A stretch of DNA of 64,000 nt from Brevundimonas fluminis (lineage in GTDB: Bacteria; Pseudomonadota; Alphaproteobacteria; Caulobacterales; Caulobacteraceae). The notes below the pieces were generated by a model. The model was given only the letters and a program-made list of their open reading frames with translations. It was not told the DNA's origin and ran no database searches. Each line of letters begins with the position of its first letter. Within the stretch, counting starts at the first letter, position 1. This document shows, piece after piece, positions 34,405-44,469 of this stretch. Made by a program: the position numbers and the translations under genes. The stretch spans positions 682,001 to 746,000 of the forward strand of contig NZ_RQWJ01000002.1 of the NCBI RefSeq assembly GCF_003934285.1, read 5' to 3'.

Positions 34405-35904
34405 TCAGCCCGCCTTCTGGCCGCCGTACCCCTTGCCGCCGTTCGACGGGCGGCGACGGCGCGGGCGGCGCTTCAGCTCGCCGACGGGCCTGGGCTCGGC
34501 CGAAGGCGCCGGGCGTTCGCCGGCCATCGGATCGTAGGTCTTCACCGCCGCCGGACGCTCGGCGTGATGCGTCCGGTCTCGCTGGCCGCCCGGCTTGCGC
34601 GCCCGATGCGGCTGGCCGCCGCTCTCGGGGCGCTCGCCCTGACGGCGGTTGCGGCCGCGGCCGCCGCGGCCCTGCTGCTCCTGACGTTCGGAGACGCCGG
34701 CCGAGTCGATGCTCGCCTTCTTGCCCACCCCGGCGGCCATGATGGTCGCGTCCAGCTGGGCCAGTTGCTTGTCGTTGCGGCGGTCGATGGCCGGGATCTT
34801 CTGGCGGGTGGTCTTCTCCACGTCGCGCAGGAGCTTCATCTCGTCGCCCGCGACGAAGCTGATCGCCGTGCCGTCCTTGCCCGCCCGCGCGGTGCGGCCG
34901 ATGCGGTGGACGTAGCTTTCCGGCACGTGCGGCAGCTCGAAGTTGACGACGTGGGTCACCTTGTCGACGTCGATGCCGCGCGCGGCGATGTCGGTGGCGA
35001 CCAGCACGCGCAGCTTGCCGTCCTTGAAGGCCTGAAGCGCGCGCTCGCGCTGCGGCTGGCTCTTGTTGCCGTGGATGGCCCCGGCCTCGACGCCGCCGGC
35101 TTCCAGGTAGGCCGCGACCTTGTCGGCGCCGTGCTTGGTCTTGGTGAAGACCAGGCAGCGCGTATAGGCGGGATCGCTGAACAGCTCGGTCAGCAGGGCG
35201 CGCTTCTTGCCCTGTTCGACCCAGATCACCGACTGCTTGATGCGCTCGACAGTGGTCGCCTGGGGCGTCACCTGCACGCGGACGGGGTCCTTCAGCAGGT
35301 CCGACGCCAGCTTGCCGATCTCCGACGGCATGGTGGCCGAGAAGAACAGGTTCTGGCGGCGCGCCGGCAGCTTCGCCGTGATCTGGCGGATCGGCTTGAT
35401 GAAGCCCAGGTCCAGCATCTGGTCGGCTTCGTCCAGGACGAAGATTTCGGTCTGCGACAGGTCGACGTTCTTCTGCTGGATGTGGTCCAGCAGGCGACCC
35501 GGCGCGGCGACCAGGACGTCCAGACCCTGCTGCAGGGCGCGCTCCTGCGCCCCGTACTTCACGCCGCCGAAGACCACGGCGACGCGGAAGCCCAGGTTCT
35601 TGCCGTAGGTCTTGAAGCTCTCGGCGATCTGGGTGGCGAGTTCGCGCGTGGGGCTCAGCACCAGGCAGCGCGTGGTGCGCGGCACCGGCGGGGTGCGGTT
35701 GGCGGCCAGCCGGTGCAGGATCGGCAGGGCGAAGGCGGCGGTCTTGCCGGTGCCCGTCTGGGCGATGCCCAGCAGGTCCTTGCCCGCCATCACGTCGGGG
35801 ATGGCCTTGGTCTGGATCGGGGTGGGCGTCTCATAGCCCGCGGCCTTCAGCGCGCTCAGCAGCTGCGGGTTCAGGCCGAAGGTCTCGAAGTTCGATTGCG
35901 TCAC
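34405..35904 (-). CDS. DEAD-box RNA helicase, RhlE-like
   Basis: A 499-residue ATP-dependent RNA helicase. Motif order: Q motif (FETFGL... YETPTPIQTKAIP), AQTGTGKT (motif I), PTRELATQ (Ia), APGRL, VLDEADQMLDLGF (II), FFSATMP (III), VLVATDIAARGIDVDKV (V) and HRIGRTARAG (VI). A basic, low-complexity tail rich in Arg and Gly ([25 protein letters not shown]) should bind RNA. Start GTG 35904 gives the usual N-terminus TQSNFETFGL; an ATG 17 codons upstream exists. RhlE-type helicases act in ribosome assembly and RNA decay. Confidence 0.93.
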   Translation of the reverse strand: MTQSNFETFGLNPQLLSALKAAGYETPTPIQTKAIPDVMAGKDLLGIAQTGTGKTAAFALPILHRLAANRTPPVPRTTRCLVLSPTRELATQIAESFKTYGKNLGFRVAVVFGGVKYGAQERALQQGLDVLVAAPGRLLDHIQQKNVDLSQTEIFVLDEADQMLDLGFIKPIRQITAKLPARRQNLFFSATMPSEIGKLASDLLKDPVRVQVTPQATTVERIKQSVIWVEQGKKRALLTELFSDPAYTRCLVFTKTKHGADKVAAYLEAGGVEAGAIHGNKSQPQRERALQAFKDGKLRVLVATDIAARGIDVDKVTHVVNFELPHVPESYVHRIGRTARAGKDGTAISFVAGDEMKLLRDVEKTTRQKIPAIDRRNDKQLAQLDATIMAAGVGKKASIDSAGVSERQEQQGRGGRGRNRRQGERPESGGQPHRARKPGGQRDRTHHAERPAAVKTYDPMAGERPAPSAEPRPVGELKRRPRRRRPSNGGKGYGGQKAG

Positions 35905-36270
35905 GTGGCGTCTTTCATGTGCGAAGACGCGCGCGGCCGGACGGTTGTCGGGCATCGACGCACGCCTTCGGGCCCATGCCGGGCCTTCAGTGCGGGCGTC
36001 GCCCCGCGTGTCGTGGCGACGAATGATCTTGAGGAACCGGCCGCTGCTACGGAAAAGCCCGGGAAGGGGCCCACACGCGCCGGAGCGCCGGTCGTCGCGA
36101 GGGTGCGACGGCCCCGCAGATGGGCGTCCAATGGGGCCAAGTCAAGGCAAGGAGGCCGAGCCGCCGCGCTTCCGCCCGGAACCTGTCTCCGAATTCACCC
36201 ACCTTGCCGCCTTGTAACTGGAGGGCGGAGACGGCGCGGTCCACTCAGGCTGCCGACAGGGAGAGGGACG
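35905..36270. other. Divergent intergenic region (366 bp)
   Basis: No credible gene. It separates the helicase gene (minus) from the TonB-dependent receptor (plus). The stretch 36180-36245 has GAATTC followed by a weak nested dyad (TCTCCG..CGGAGA and CCGCC..GGCGG). A good GGGAGAGGGA Shine-Dalgarno lies before the receptor ATG at 36271. I cannot identify a metal-responsive operator. Confidence 0.45.
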
Positions 36271-38319
36271 ATGAAGACCATTCTGACGACGGGTGCGGCG
36301 ATCTGCGCGCTCATGGCCGGAACGGCGCAGGCGCAGGTGATCCAGACGCCGACTGCCGACCCGACGTCCGCCGCCGACCAGACCGGCGTGCTGGTCTTCA
36401 CGCCTGACTTCTTCGCCAACGCCTCGCCCAACACCGCGCTCGACATGATCGCGCGCCTCCCGGGCTTCCAGTTCAATCCGGGGAACAACGGCACGCGCGG
36501 CTTCGCCGGCGCGGCGGGCAATGTGCTGATCGACGGCGACCGGCCGTCGTCCAAATCCGACGGGCTGGAGGGCGTCCTCCGCCGCATCTCGGCCGACAGC
36601 GTGGAGCGCATCGAACTGATCCGCGGCGGCGCGCCGGGCATCGACATGCAGGGCCAGACGGTGGTCGCCAACGTCGTGCTGAAGCGCACCGTGACCACCG
36701 AGCGGGTCCTGGAAGCCAACGCCTACTTCTATCCGGACGGTTATGTCGGTCCGGTCCTGGCCGGCCAGTGGTCGCGCCGCGAGGGCGAGACTCAGACCGA
36801 GGCCAGCTTCTCGGCCACCACCGACCGCACCGACGGCACCGGCGACGGCTTCCGACGGCGCTACGACGTCAACGGGAACCTGATCCAGGACGCCGACCTG
36901 GTCCTGTGGGACCGCTTCCGCAACATCCGCGGCACGGGCGCGATCCAGCGTACCGTGGCCGGCGGGCGCCTGCGCGTGAACGCCCTGCTGGGCTGGGGCA
37001 CGCACGAGTTCGAACAGGACCTGCTGATCCGTTCCGGCCCCGGCGCCGACAGCTTCAACGTCGAGGAGAACGAGGAGCTCGACGGCGAGCTGGGCGTGAA
37101 CTGGTCGCGCGATCTGAGCCCGCGCACCTCCCTCGAACTCACCGCCCTGCAGCGCTACGGGCAGGAAGAATACGTCGGCGATTCCGCCGGATCGGGCAAC
37201 ACCTCGACCTTCACCGCCGACGCCACGGCCGGCGAGTCCATCGCCCGGGGGGTGCTGCGCTTCCGCCCCAACGACCGCTGGGCCTACGAGACCGGCGGCG
37301 AGGTGGCCTACAACTTCCTCGACAGCGACACGGCCTATTCCGAGAACGGCGTCCCTGTGCCGCTCGGCAACGCGTCGGTGAAGGTCGAGGAGCTGCGCGG
37401 CGAGGTCTTCGGCCAGGCGACGTGGCGCCCCTCGGACCGCTGGACCATCGAGGCCGGCCTGCGGGTCGAGGTGTCGGAGATCAGCCAGTCGGGCGACACC
37501 GACCTGTCGAAGTCGTTCGTCTATCCCAAGCCCCGTCTGCAGGCGACCTTCACCCCCGCGCCGGGGCACCAGTTCCGCCTTCGCGTGGAACGTGAGGTGG
37601 GCCAGCTGGACTTCGGCGACTTCGTCGCCTCGGCCGACATCGACATCGGCCAGGTCGAGGCCGGAAATCCGGATCTCGAGCCGCACAAGGCGTGGGAGAT
37701 CGAGGCCGTCTACGAACGTCGCTTCTGGGACAAGGGCGTCTTCGACGTCACCTACCAGCACGCGGAGGTCGAGGACGTCATCGACATCATCCCGCTGGTC
37801 GGCGGTTTCGAGGGCGTGGGCAACATCGGCGACGGCACCTCCGACTTCTTCCAGCTGCGCCTGACCCTGCCCACGGACCGGCTGGGCGTTCCCGGCGGCC
37901 GCCTGATCGCCCGCGGAAGCTGGTCCTGGACCGAGGTCACCGATCCGCTGACCGGCGAGCCGCGCCGCTTCCAGGGCAACCAGTATTTCGGCTGCGGCGT
38001 CGACTTCAATCAGGACCTGGCCGGCGGCCGATGGTCCTGGGGCTTGCAGCACGGGTGCAACGTCGACCGGGGAACCAGCTTCCGCATCCGCGAGGTGCGT
38101 GAAGGCTACTCCGAGCCCTTCGTCACCCTGTGGGGCCAGTGGAAGCCGGACGACCGCACGACGGTCCGCCTCGACCTCGGCAACGCCACGGACCGGCAGA
38201 ACGGCTACGACCGCGACATTTACACCGGCCCCCGCGACGTCAGCCCCGTCGCCTACCGCGAGGTGCGCCGCACGAAGATGAGCCCTTGGCTGTTCGTCCA
38301 GGTCCGCCGCACGTTCTGA
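36271..38319 (+). CDS. TonB-dependent outer-membrane receptor
   Basis: A 682-residue receptor with signal peptide ending TAQAQV, a plug domain (NVLIDGDRPSSKSDGLEGVLRRISADSVERIELIRGG) and a beta-barrel rich in alternating aromatic strands. It ends in a C-terminal Phe (LFVQVRRTF), the BAM-recognition signature. I do not see an N-terminal STN extension, so it is probably a transport-only receptor. It takes up an unknown ligand (siderophore, saccharide or peptide). Cotranscription is unlikely: the next genes are convergent. Glu-rich loops follow (FNVEENEELDGELGVNWSRDLS). Confidence 0.92.
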   Translation: MKTILTTGAAICALMAGTAQAQVIQTPTADPTSAADQTGVLVFTPDFFANASPNTALDMIARLPGFQFNPGNNGTRGFAGAAGNVLIDGDRPSSKSDGLEGVLRRISADSVERIELIRGGAPGIDMQGQTVVANVVLKRTVTTERVLEANAYFYPDGYVGPVLAGQWSRREGETQTEASFSATTDRTDGTGDGFRRRYDVNGNLIQDADLVLWDRFRNIRGTGAIQRTVAGGRLRVNALLGWGTHEFEQDLLIRSGPGADSFNVEENEELDGELGVNWSRDLSPRTSLELTALQRYGQEEYVGDSAGSGNTSTFTADATAGESIARGVLRFRPNDRWAYETGGEVAYNFLDSDTAYSENGVPVPLGNASVKVEELRGEVFGQATWRPSDRWTIEAGLRVEVSEISQSGDTDLSKSFVYPKPRLQATFTPAPGHQFRLRVEREVGQLDFGDFVASADIDIGQVEAGNPDLEPHKAWEIEAVYERRFWDKGVFDVTYQHAEVEDVIDIIPLVGGFEGVGNIGDGTSDFFQLRLTLPTDRLGVPGGRLIARGSWSWTEVTDPLTGEPRRFQGNQYFGCGVDFNQDLAGGRWSWGLQHGCNVDRGTSFRIREVREGYSEPFVTLWGQWKPDDRTTVRLDLGNATDRQNGYDRDIYTGPRDVSPVAYREVRRTKMSPWLFVQVRRTF

Positions 38320-38340
38320 TCCGCGACGCCGGGCGCCGCG

Positions 38341-38580
38341 TCAGTTCCAGGGCTGCGCTCCGCGGCAGTACGGACGGCCGTTGTAGAGGAAGCAGTATTC
38401 GACGCCGCCGGCGGTGACGATCCAGGCGCTGTCCCCGGAAGCGGCGTCCTGGGCGGGCTGGGCGGCAGCGGCCGTCCGGGCTTCGGCTTCGGCGCGCGCG
38501 GTCAGCCCGGCTCCGCCGACCACGCCGGCCACGCCCGCGACGACGGCGGTGACGATCAGGGTTGCGGTTTGCTTATGCAT
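38341..38580 (-). CDS. Small exported protein
   Basis: A 79-residue protein with an N-terminal hydrophobic segment (TLIVTAVVAGVAGVVGGAGL) followed by an Ala-rich linker and a C-terminal VEYCFLYNGRPYCRGAQPWN with two Cys, probably disulfide-bonded. No homology recognised. Convergent with the receptor gene. GGAGGAG lies just upstream of ATG 38580, a good ribosome-binding site, which supports a real gene. Confidence 0.6.
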   Translation of the reverse strand: MHKQTATLIVTAVVAGVAGVVGGAGLTARAEAEARTAAAAQPAQDAASGDSAWIVTAGGVEYCFLYNGRPYCRGAQPWN

Positions 38581-38679
38581 GGATGCTCCTCCTGGAAAGG
38601 GAAAGCGTCGCCAGGTGGCCGGAATGCGTCAATCCGGGCGGGCCTGACGATGTGTGACGGTCGCGCCGCCCACAAAAAA

Positions 38680-38703
38680 GGCGGCTCCGTCACCGGAGCC
38701 GCC
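38680..38703 (-). terminator. Rho-independent terminator of peptide transporter gene
   Basis: A perfect 10-bp stem (38680-38689 with 38694-38703) and TCAC loop, followed on the minus strand by TTTTTT. It sits 26 bp beyond the stop of the POT transporter gene. Confidence 0.88.
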
Positions 38704-38729
38704 CTCTTCGTTTCAGCGGTGATGCGCGA

Positions 38730-40670
38730 TCACAGCGTGGTGGTCTGCGGACGGGCGACGTTGCCGTCCTCCTGACCCCGATCGGTCAGCGTCGGTCCGG
38801 GGTGGTTGTCCGGATCGTTCACCCCGTGGGACCACTTCTTGATGAAGAAGCTGATCAGGATGAAGCCGATCCCGATCCCCACGCCCCACAGGCCGATCAT
38901 GTTGAAGGTGTCGAGCGAGGTCTGCAGCGCGGCCTCGGGGTTGGTCACCTGGCCGCCCACCGTCTCGGTGCCCGCGGCGGCGGCGATGATGCCGCCGACG
39001 AAGTGGGCGATCGACGACGCCATGAACCAGACCGCCATCATGAAGGACACGATCGAGGCCACCGAGAGCTTGGTGATCTCGGACAGGCCGACGGGGCTGA
39101 GGAACAGCTCGCCGGTCGTGTGCAGCAGATAGAGCAGCCCCAGCAGCACCAGCGGCGTGCGGAAGGCGTCGTCCACCATGCCGGAGTTGGCGCCCCAGAC
39201 CACGACCAGGAAGCCCAGGCCGACCTGGATGATGCCCAGGCCGAACTTCACCACCGGGTTCGGGTCCATCTTGCGCGAGGCCAGGAAGGCCCACAGCGCC
39301 GCCAGCACGGGCGCCAGGATCAGGATGAAGCCGGCGTTGAACGACTGGGTCTGGGCCGCGGTGATCGAGGTGTCGATCCACAGCCCGCCCGTCGTGGCGA
39401 TGCCCGCGGCGGCCAGCTGATCGGGCGTGCCGTAGGGGATGCCCAGGATCGTGCCGGCCGTCTGCGTCAACGACAGGTCGACGTTCCGGTCGGCGAACAG
39501 GTTCAGCGACGAGCCTGCCTGTTCGAACAGGGTGAAGAACACCATCGAGCCGAAGATCAGCACCATGGCCAGCATCATCCGCTCACGGGCCACCTTGTCG
39601 CCCCGCAGCTTGAAGACGATGAACCAGGTGATGAACGACAGCGAGGCGATGATCGAGGCGATCAGGCCCCAGCCCACCAGCCCGTGGTTCGGCACGACGA
39701 AGTACAGCGCCGCCACGCCGACGAAGCCCAGCAGATAGATCAGCCATTCGCGGTTGATCGGCCCGAGCACGGGCTTCTTGATCAGTTCGGGATAGGGGCT
39801 CTCGCCCTTGCCCTGCAGCAGGGGCTTGCCCAGCCAGAAGACCAGCAGGCCCAGCGCCATGCCGACGCCCGCCAGGCCGAAGCCCCAGCTCCAGCCGTAG
39901 TTCTGGCCCAGGTAGCCGCACAGCACGGCCGCCCAGAACGCCCCCAGGTTGATGCCGTAGTAATAGAGGGTGAAGCCGGAATCCCGCCGCGGATCGCCCT
40001 GCTTGTAGAGCTGTCCGACCAGGGTCGAGATGTTGGGCTTCAGGAAGCCCACCCCCATGATGATCAGCGACAGGGCCAGATAGAAGGCCATGACGCCGTT
40101 CTGGTCGCGCTCGGCTTCCAGCTCATAGCTGCCGCTGGGCAGCACGTTGGGCAGGGCGCCGCCGGGGGCCAGGCCCTCGATCGTCAGGCCGTCTTCGCCG
40201 GATGTGTACTCGTACGCCTGGCCGTCGACCAGCAGTCGCGTTTCGCGGGCCGCCGCGCGGCCTTCGATCTGGACCGAATACTCCTGACCGCCATAGGTCA
40301 GGGTCTGGGTCGCCGGACGCCCCTCGAAGGCCATCAGTCCGTGGCCCATCACCAGAAGGACCGCGCCGAACATGATCGCCTTGCGCGTCCCTATGTAACG
40401 GTCCGCCACGATGCCGCCGATCAGCGGCAGCAGGTAGACCAGCGAGCCGTACGTTCCGTACTGGCCGCTGGCGAAGCCGTCGTCGAACAGGAAGTGCTGC
40501 GTCAGGAAGAAGATCAGCAGGCCCCGCATGCCGTAGAAGGAGAAGCGCTCCCACATCTCGGCGAAGAAGCAGATGATCAGACCCCTGGGATGCCCCTTCA
40601 GGATCTGCATCAGCACGGGCAAGCCCGTGACGAGGGTGATGATCACCCCCAGCAGAATGACGACGTTCAT
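38730..40670 (-). CDS. POT-family oligopeptide:H+ symporter with periplasmic insertion
   Basis: A 646-residue proton-coupled di/tripeptide importer. The POT signature EMWERFSFYG is at 38-47, with VGFLKPNISTLVGQLY and SGFTLYYYGINLGAF further in, and FFTLFEQAGSSLNLFADRNV in the C-half. Compared with E. coli DtpA it has an extra hydrophobic helix at the N-terminus (about 3-22) and roughly 75 extra residues (about 116-192) between helices III and IV, where DtpA has about eight. The insertion is periplasmic and beta-rich. Strong terminator follows. Confidence 0.93.
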   Translation of the reverse strand: MNVVILLGVIITLVTGLPVLMQILKGHPRGLIICFFAEMWERFSFYGMRGLLIFFLTQHFLFDDGFASGQYGTYGSLVYLLPLIGGIVADRYIGTRKAIMFGAVLLVMGHGLMAFEGRPATQTLTYGGQEYSVQIEGRAAARETRLLVDGQAYEYTSGEDGLTIEGLAPGGALPNVLPSGSYELEAERDQNGVMAFYLALSLIIMGVGFLKPNISTLVGQLYKQGDPRRDSGFTLYYYGINLGAFWAAVLCGYLGQNYGWSWGFGLAGVGMALGLLVFWLGKPLLQGKGESPYPELIKKPVLGPINREWLIYLLGFVGVAALYFVVPNHGLVGWGLIASIIASLSFITWFIVFKLRGDKVARERMMLAMVLIFGSMVFFTLFEQAGSSLNLFADRNVDLSLTQTAGTILGIPYGTPDQLAAAGIATTGGLWIDTSITAAQTQSFNAGFILILAPVLAALWAFLASRKMDPNPVVKFGLGIIQVGLGFLVVVWGANSGMVDDAFRTPLVLLGLLYLLHTTGELFLSPVGLSEITKLSVASIVSFMMAVWFMASSIAHFVGGIIAAAAGTETVGGQVTNPEAALQTSLDTFNMIGLWGVGIGIGFILISFFIKKWSHGVNDPDNHPGPTLTDRGQEDGNVARPQTTTL

Positions 40671-40982
40671 GCCTACCCTTGGACTGCCGGGCTTGCGCCC
40701 GTGTTGAACCCTCGCGGATCACGCCAGCGCGCGTCCGCCCCCATGTCGCGCGGATAAGGCCATCGCAAAACCGTCATTACAAGCCGCAACATGGCGTGAA
40801 GCCGGCGGCGGGGGCCGGACACGGCGCCGGGACGGGCCTCGTTCGGGCGAAACCGGCTATGGTTCGGAAAATCTCCGGGCGCCGGACGACGGGGTCGGTC
40901 GGCCGCTTGACCGTGTCCGTGCGATGTCCACGAAAGTGCGGCCGGACTGTCCAAGGGTGTCCAAGGGCGGATCAGCCCCGAC
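40671..40982. other. Intergenic region between peptide transporter and mscL (312 bp)
   Basis: No gene seen. It must contain the promoter of the POT transporter gene (minus). A 10-bp direct repeat TGTCCAAGGG occurs twice at 40948-40967, just after the mscL stop when read in the minus direction. No hairpin of terminator quality for the mscL end is visible. Confidence 0.45.
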
Positions 40983-41405
40983 TCACCCCCTGGGTCGGGC
41001 CCGCAGTTCGTCGCGGATTTCCGCCAGCAGCGCCTCGGTCGGCGTCGGCGCGGCGGGCGCCGGGTCCGGCTCCGCGGCCTTCTCACGACGCAACTTGTTG
41101 ATCGCCTTGACCATCAGGAAGATCACCGCCGCGACGATCAGGAACTGGATCAGGGTGTTGATGAAGGCGCCGTACTGGATGGCCACCTCTTCGACCGCGT
41201 CGGTCGCGGGATCTTCCGGGGCCAGCACCCACTTCAGCCGCGAGAAGTCGACGCGGCCCAGCGCCAGGCCGATCGGCGGCATGACGACCTGCTCGACCAG
41301 ACTGGTGACGATCTTGCCGAACGCCGCGCCGATGATGACGCCGACGGCCAGATCGACGACGTTGCCCCGGCTGATGAACTCCTTGAACTCGGAGAACAGC
41401 CCCAT
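40983..41405 (-). CDS. mscL: Large-conductance mechanosensitive channel MscL
   Basis: A 140-residue pentameric channel subunit that opens under hypo-osmotic shock. [47 protein letters not shown] is the classical N-terminal amphipathic helix plus TM1 with its Gly/Ala pore pattern. TM2 is [18 protein letters not shown], followed by a charged C-terminal bundle helix. The ATG overlaps the ihfB stop by one base (TGATG). Confidence 0.97.
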   Translation of the reverse strand: MGLFSEFKEFISRGNVVDLAVGVIIGAAFGKIVTSLVEQVVMPPIGLALGRVDFSRLKWVLAPEDPATDAVEEVAIQYGAFINTLIQFLIVAAVIFLMVKAINKLRREKAAEPDPAPAAPTPTEALLAEIRDELRARPRG

Positions 41406-41695
41406 CAGGCGTCGCCGCTCGCGTTCAGCCGCTCGCGCAGCTCCTTGCCGCTCTTGAAGAAAGGCACCGACTTGGCGGGCACGTCGACGGCTTCGCCGGT
41501 GCGCGGATTGCGCCCCGCGCGCGCCGGACGGTCTCGCACCGAGAAGGCCCCGAAGCCGCGGATTTCCACCCGGCCGCCCTGGGACAGGGCGTCGGTCATC
41601 CCGTTCAGTATGACGTTGACGACGCGTTCGACCTCGCCGTGAGTCAGGTGGCGGTTCTCCGCCGCCAGCTTCTCGATCAGTTCGGACTTGATCAT
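41405..41695 (-). CDS. ihfB: Integration host factor subunit beta
   Basis: A 96-residue DNA-bending HU/IHF-family protein. [18 protein letters not shown] start, [49 protein letters not shown] carries the beta-arm with the intercalating proline (RNPRTG). The beta subunit is the usual partner encoded next to rpsA. Start ATG 41695 fits the family start. Located downstream of rpsA, with a terminator in between, and overlapping mscL. Confidence 0.96.
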   Translation of the reverse strand: MIKSELIEKLAAENRHLTHGEVERVVNVILNGMTDALSQGGRVEIRGFGAFSVRDRPARAGRNPRTGEAVDVPAKSVPFFKSGKELRERLNASGDA

Positions 41696-41844
41696 GCAGG
41701 CCCCCGCCCGTGAGTCCCATGTCCGGAACCGTACGTGGTCGCCCGGTTCCGACGCCACCCTAGACCTCGCGTGCGGGGCGAGAAAACCCCTCGGGCGCCG
41801 AATAACGTCGTGATCGTGGTGAACTTTCGCCGACGGGCACGAAA

Positions 41845-41876
41845 AAGGGCGGCGGAATCTCTCCCGCCGCCCTTCT
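41845..41876 (-). terminator. Rho-independent terminator downstream of rpsA
   Basis: A perfect 11-bp stem (41845-41855 with 41864-41874) and an 8-nt loop, followed by TTTTT on the minus strand. It lies 100 bp past the rpsA stop, before ihfB, so ihfB has its own promoter or relies on readthrough. Confidence 0.85.
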
Positions 41877-41935
41877 TTCTTGTGGTCTGCCGCGCGGGCC
41901 GCGGGCCCTCGCTGCCTGAGACCGGGCCTCAGGAA

Positions 41936-41962
41936 GCGAGCGACCGCGTCGCGAGCGTCAGG
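41936..41962. repeat. GC-rich palindromic repeat, copy 1
   Basis: GCGAGCGACCGCGTCGCGAG followed by CGTCAGG. Its 22-base core matches the copy at 55627-55648 except one A/G change. It contains TCGCGA. It lies between the rpsA stop and its terminator. Confidence 0.5.
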
Positions 41963-41976
41963 CCCTGGACGAGGCC

Positions 41977-43683
41977 CTATTCTTTCGAGCCGGCCTTTTC
42001 GCGGAGCGCGGCGCCCAGGATGTCGCCCAGCGAGGCGCCCGAGTCCGAAGACCCGAACTGCTCGATGGCTTCCTGCTCGTCCTTCATCTCCAGCGCCTTG
42101 ATCGACACCGAGATGCGGCGCGAGGCCTTGTCCACGGCGGTGATCATGGCGTCGACGCGGTCGCCGACGGCGAAGCGCTCGGGGCGCTGCTCGTTGCGGT
42201 CGCGCGACAGGTCCGACTTGCGGATGAAGGCCGAAACCGGGGCGTCGTCCTCACCGAACTTCACTTCGATGCCGCCCGTCTCGATCGACGAGACGGTGAC
42301 GGTGACCTGCTGGCCGCGCTTGTAGGTGTCGCCCTCGCCGATCGGATCGCCGCCCAGTTGCTTGATGCCCAGCGAGACGCGTTCCTTCTCGACGTCGACG
42401 TCCAGCACCTTGGCCTTGACCATCTCGCCCTTGCGGTAGCGCTGGATGGCTTCCTCGCCCGAGACGTTCCAGTCCAGGTCGGACAGGTGCACCATGCCGT
42501 CGATGTCGTTGTCCAGGCCGATGAACAGGCCGAACTCGGTGGCGTTCTTGACCTCTCCCTCGACCGTCGAGCCGATCGGGTGATTGGCCACGAAGGCGTC
42601 CCACGGATTGTCCTGGGCCTGCTTCAGGCCCAGCGAGATGCGGCGCTTCGAGGCGTCGACGTCCAGCACGACCACGTCGACTTCCTGCGAGGTCGAGACG
42701 ATCTTGCCGGGGTGGACGTTCTTCTTGGTCCACGACATTTCCGAGACGTGCACCAGGCCTTCGACGCCGGCTTCCAGCTCCACGAAGGCGCCGTAGTCGG
42801 TGATGTTGGTGATGCGGCCCGTCATCTTGGCGCCGACCGGATACTTGGCTTCCACGCCGTCCCACGGATCGGTCTGCAGCTGCTTCATGCCCAGGCTGAT
42901 GCGCTGGGTGTCCGGGTTGATCTTGACGATCTGCACCTTGACGGTGTCGCCGACCGCCAGGACCTGCGACGGGTGCGAGACGCGCTTCCACGACATGTCG
43001 GTGACGTGCAGCAGGCCGTCGATGCCGCCCAGGTCCACGAACGCGCCGTAGTCGGTGATGTTCTTGACCACGCCTTCGCGGACTTCGCCTTCCTGCAGCT
43101 GGCCGACCAGCTCGGTGCGCTGTTCGGCGCGGGCTTCTTCCAGGATGGCGCGACGCGACACGACGATGTTGCCGCGCGGACGGTCCATCTTCAGGATGGC
43201 GAACGGCTGTTCCTTGCCCATCAGGGGGCCGACGTCGCGGACCGGACGGATGTCCACCTGCGAGCCCGGCAGGAACGCCGAGGCGCCGCCCAGGTCGACG
43301 GTGAAGCCGCCCTTCACGCGGCCCACGATCACGCCGTTGACCGGCTGGCCGTCGGCGAACACCACTTCCAGACGCGTCCAGGCTTCTTCACGACGCGCCT
43401 TGTCGCGGCTGATGACGGCCTCGCCCAGGGCGTTCTCGACGCGCTCCAGATAGACCTCGACGTCGTCGCCGACCTTGGGGATCACGGCGCCTTCGCCGAT
43501 GCCGAACTCACGGGCGGCGATGCGGCCTTCGGTCTTCAGACCGACGTCGATGATGATGATGTCCTTCTCGACGCCGACGACGCGGCCGTGGACGACCTGG
43601 CCTTCGCCAAGGTCGCGCTCGCCGAGCGTGTCGTTCAGAAGCGCGGCGAAATCGTCGCGGGTGGGGGTCAGGGTGTCGGTCAT
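41977..43683 (-). CDS. rpsA: 30S ribosomal protein S1
   Basis: A 568-residue mRNA-binding ribosomal protein with six S1 (OB-fold) domains. Repeats such as [82 protein letters not shown] and [30 protein letters not shown] are visible in order. It helps start translation of mRNAs with weak Shine-Dalgarno sites. Upstream are cmk and aroA on the same strand, the usual arrangement. Confidence 0.98.
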   Translation of the reverse strand: MTDTLTPTRDDFAALLNDTLGERDLGEGQVVHGRVVGVEKDIIIIDVGLKTEGRIAAREFGIGEGAVIPKVGDDVEVYLERVENALGEAVISRDKARREEAWTRLEVVFADGQPVNGVIVGRVKGGFTVDLGGASAFLPGSQVDIRPVRDVGPLMGKEQPFAILKMDRPRGNIVVSRRAILEEARAEQRTELVGQLQEGEVREGVVKNITDYGAFVDLGGIDGLLHVTDMSWKRVSHPSQVLAVGDTVKVQIVKINPDTQRISLGMKQLQTDPWDGVEAKYPVGAKMTGRITNITDYGAFVELEAGVEGLVHVSEMSWTKKNVHPGKIVSTSQEVDVVVLDVDASKRRISLGLKQAQDNPWDAFVANHPIGSTVEGEVKNATEFGLFIGLDNDIDGMVHLSDLDWNVSGEEAIQRYRKGEMVKAKVLDVDVEKERVSLGIKQLGGDPIGEGDTYKRGQQVTVTVSSIETGGIEVKFGEDDAPVSAFIRKSDLSRDRNEQRPERFAVGDRVDAMITAVDKASRRISVSIKALEMKDEQEAIEQFGSSDSGASLGDILGAALREKAGSKE

Positions 43684-43809
43684 GAAGCTCTGGGGTTGAA
43701 TGAAAGGCTGGGGCGCGCGACCGGACGGTCCCGCGCGGGGTTGAGATGTCGGAAGTCAGGTCGTCAGGATGCGAGGCCGATGGCCAGGGCGCCCGCGGAG
43801 ATCGGCGAC

Positions 43810-44469
43810 CTACGCGTTGGATTTGCCCATTCGGGCGCGCGCGGCCTCGATGATGCGGCGGGCCGCATCGAAGGCGGCGTCTATATCCAACTCGGTGGTG
43901 TCGAGCAAGACCGCGTCGGCTGCCTGCACCATGGGCGCGGCGCCCCGGCCCGCGTCGCGCTCGTCGCGCCGCAGGATGTCGGCCAGCATGTCCTCGAAGG
44001 CGATGACCTCGCCCCGGCCGGTCAATTGCTTCCAGCGCCGCGTCGCCCGAACCTCAGGCGTGGCCGTGACGAACAGTTTGGCCGGGGCGTCCGGCGCGAT
44101 CACCGTGCCGATGTCGCGCCCGTCCAGCACCGCCCCGCCGGGCCGTGCCGCGAAGGCCCGCTGGTAGTCCAGCAGCGCCGCCCGCACGCCCGGATGCCCC
44201 GCAACCCGGCTGGCCGCCTCGCCCGCGCCGCGGTCGGTCAGGCGCTCCACGTCCTCCAGATGGGCCGCGTCGATCTTTCGCGCCGCCGTCTCGGCCGTCG
44301 CCGCGTCGTCCAGATCCCCGCCCGCGTCCAGCACCGCCAGGCCGACGGCGCGATACAGCAGGCCGGTGTCGAGGTAGGGCAGGCCATAGTGCCGGGCCAG
44401 CCTCGCGGCCACCGTTCCCTTGCCCGAGGCGGCCGGGCCGTCGACGGCGATGATGAGGGCGCGGCTCAT
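43810..44469 (-). CDS. cmk: Cytidylate kinase
   Basis: A 219-residue (d)CMP kinase. The P-loop is [30 protein letters not shown] and [31 protein letters not shown] carry the CMP-binding Asp/Arg residues and a RRDERDAGR lid arginine cluster. It overlaps aroA by ATGA and precedes rpsA by 126 bp. Confidence 0.97.
   Translation of the reverse strand: MSRALIIAVDGPAASGKGTVAARLARHYGLPYLDTGLLYRAVGLAVLDAGGDLDDAATAETAARKIDAAHLEDVERLTDRGAGEAASRVAGHPGVRAALLDYQRAFAARPGGAVLDGRDIGTVIAPDAPAKLFVTATPEVRATRRWKQLTGRGEVIAFEDMLADILRRDERDAGRGAAPMVQAADAVLLDTTELDIDAAFDAARRIIEAARARMGKSNA

Noticed and set aside
34564..36270. An in-frame upstream extension of the TonB-dependent receptor gene by about 570 codons
   Set aside because: It is antisense to the DEAD-box helicase, has no domain content, and the true start at 36271 has a good ribosome-binding site and signal peptide.
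40948..40967. Tandem TGTCCAAGGG repeat as a regulatory or recombination site
   Set aside because: Only two 10-bp units, no further structure; too little to support a function.
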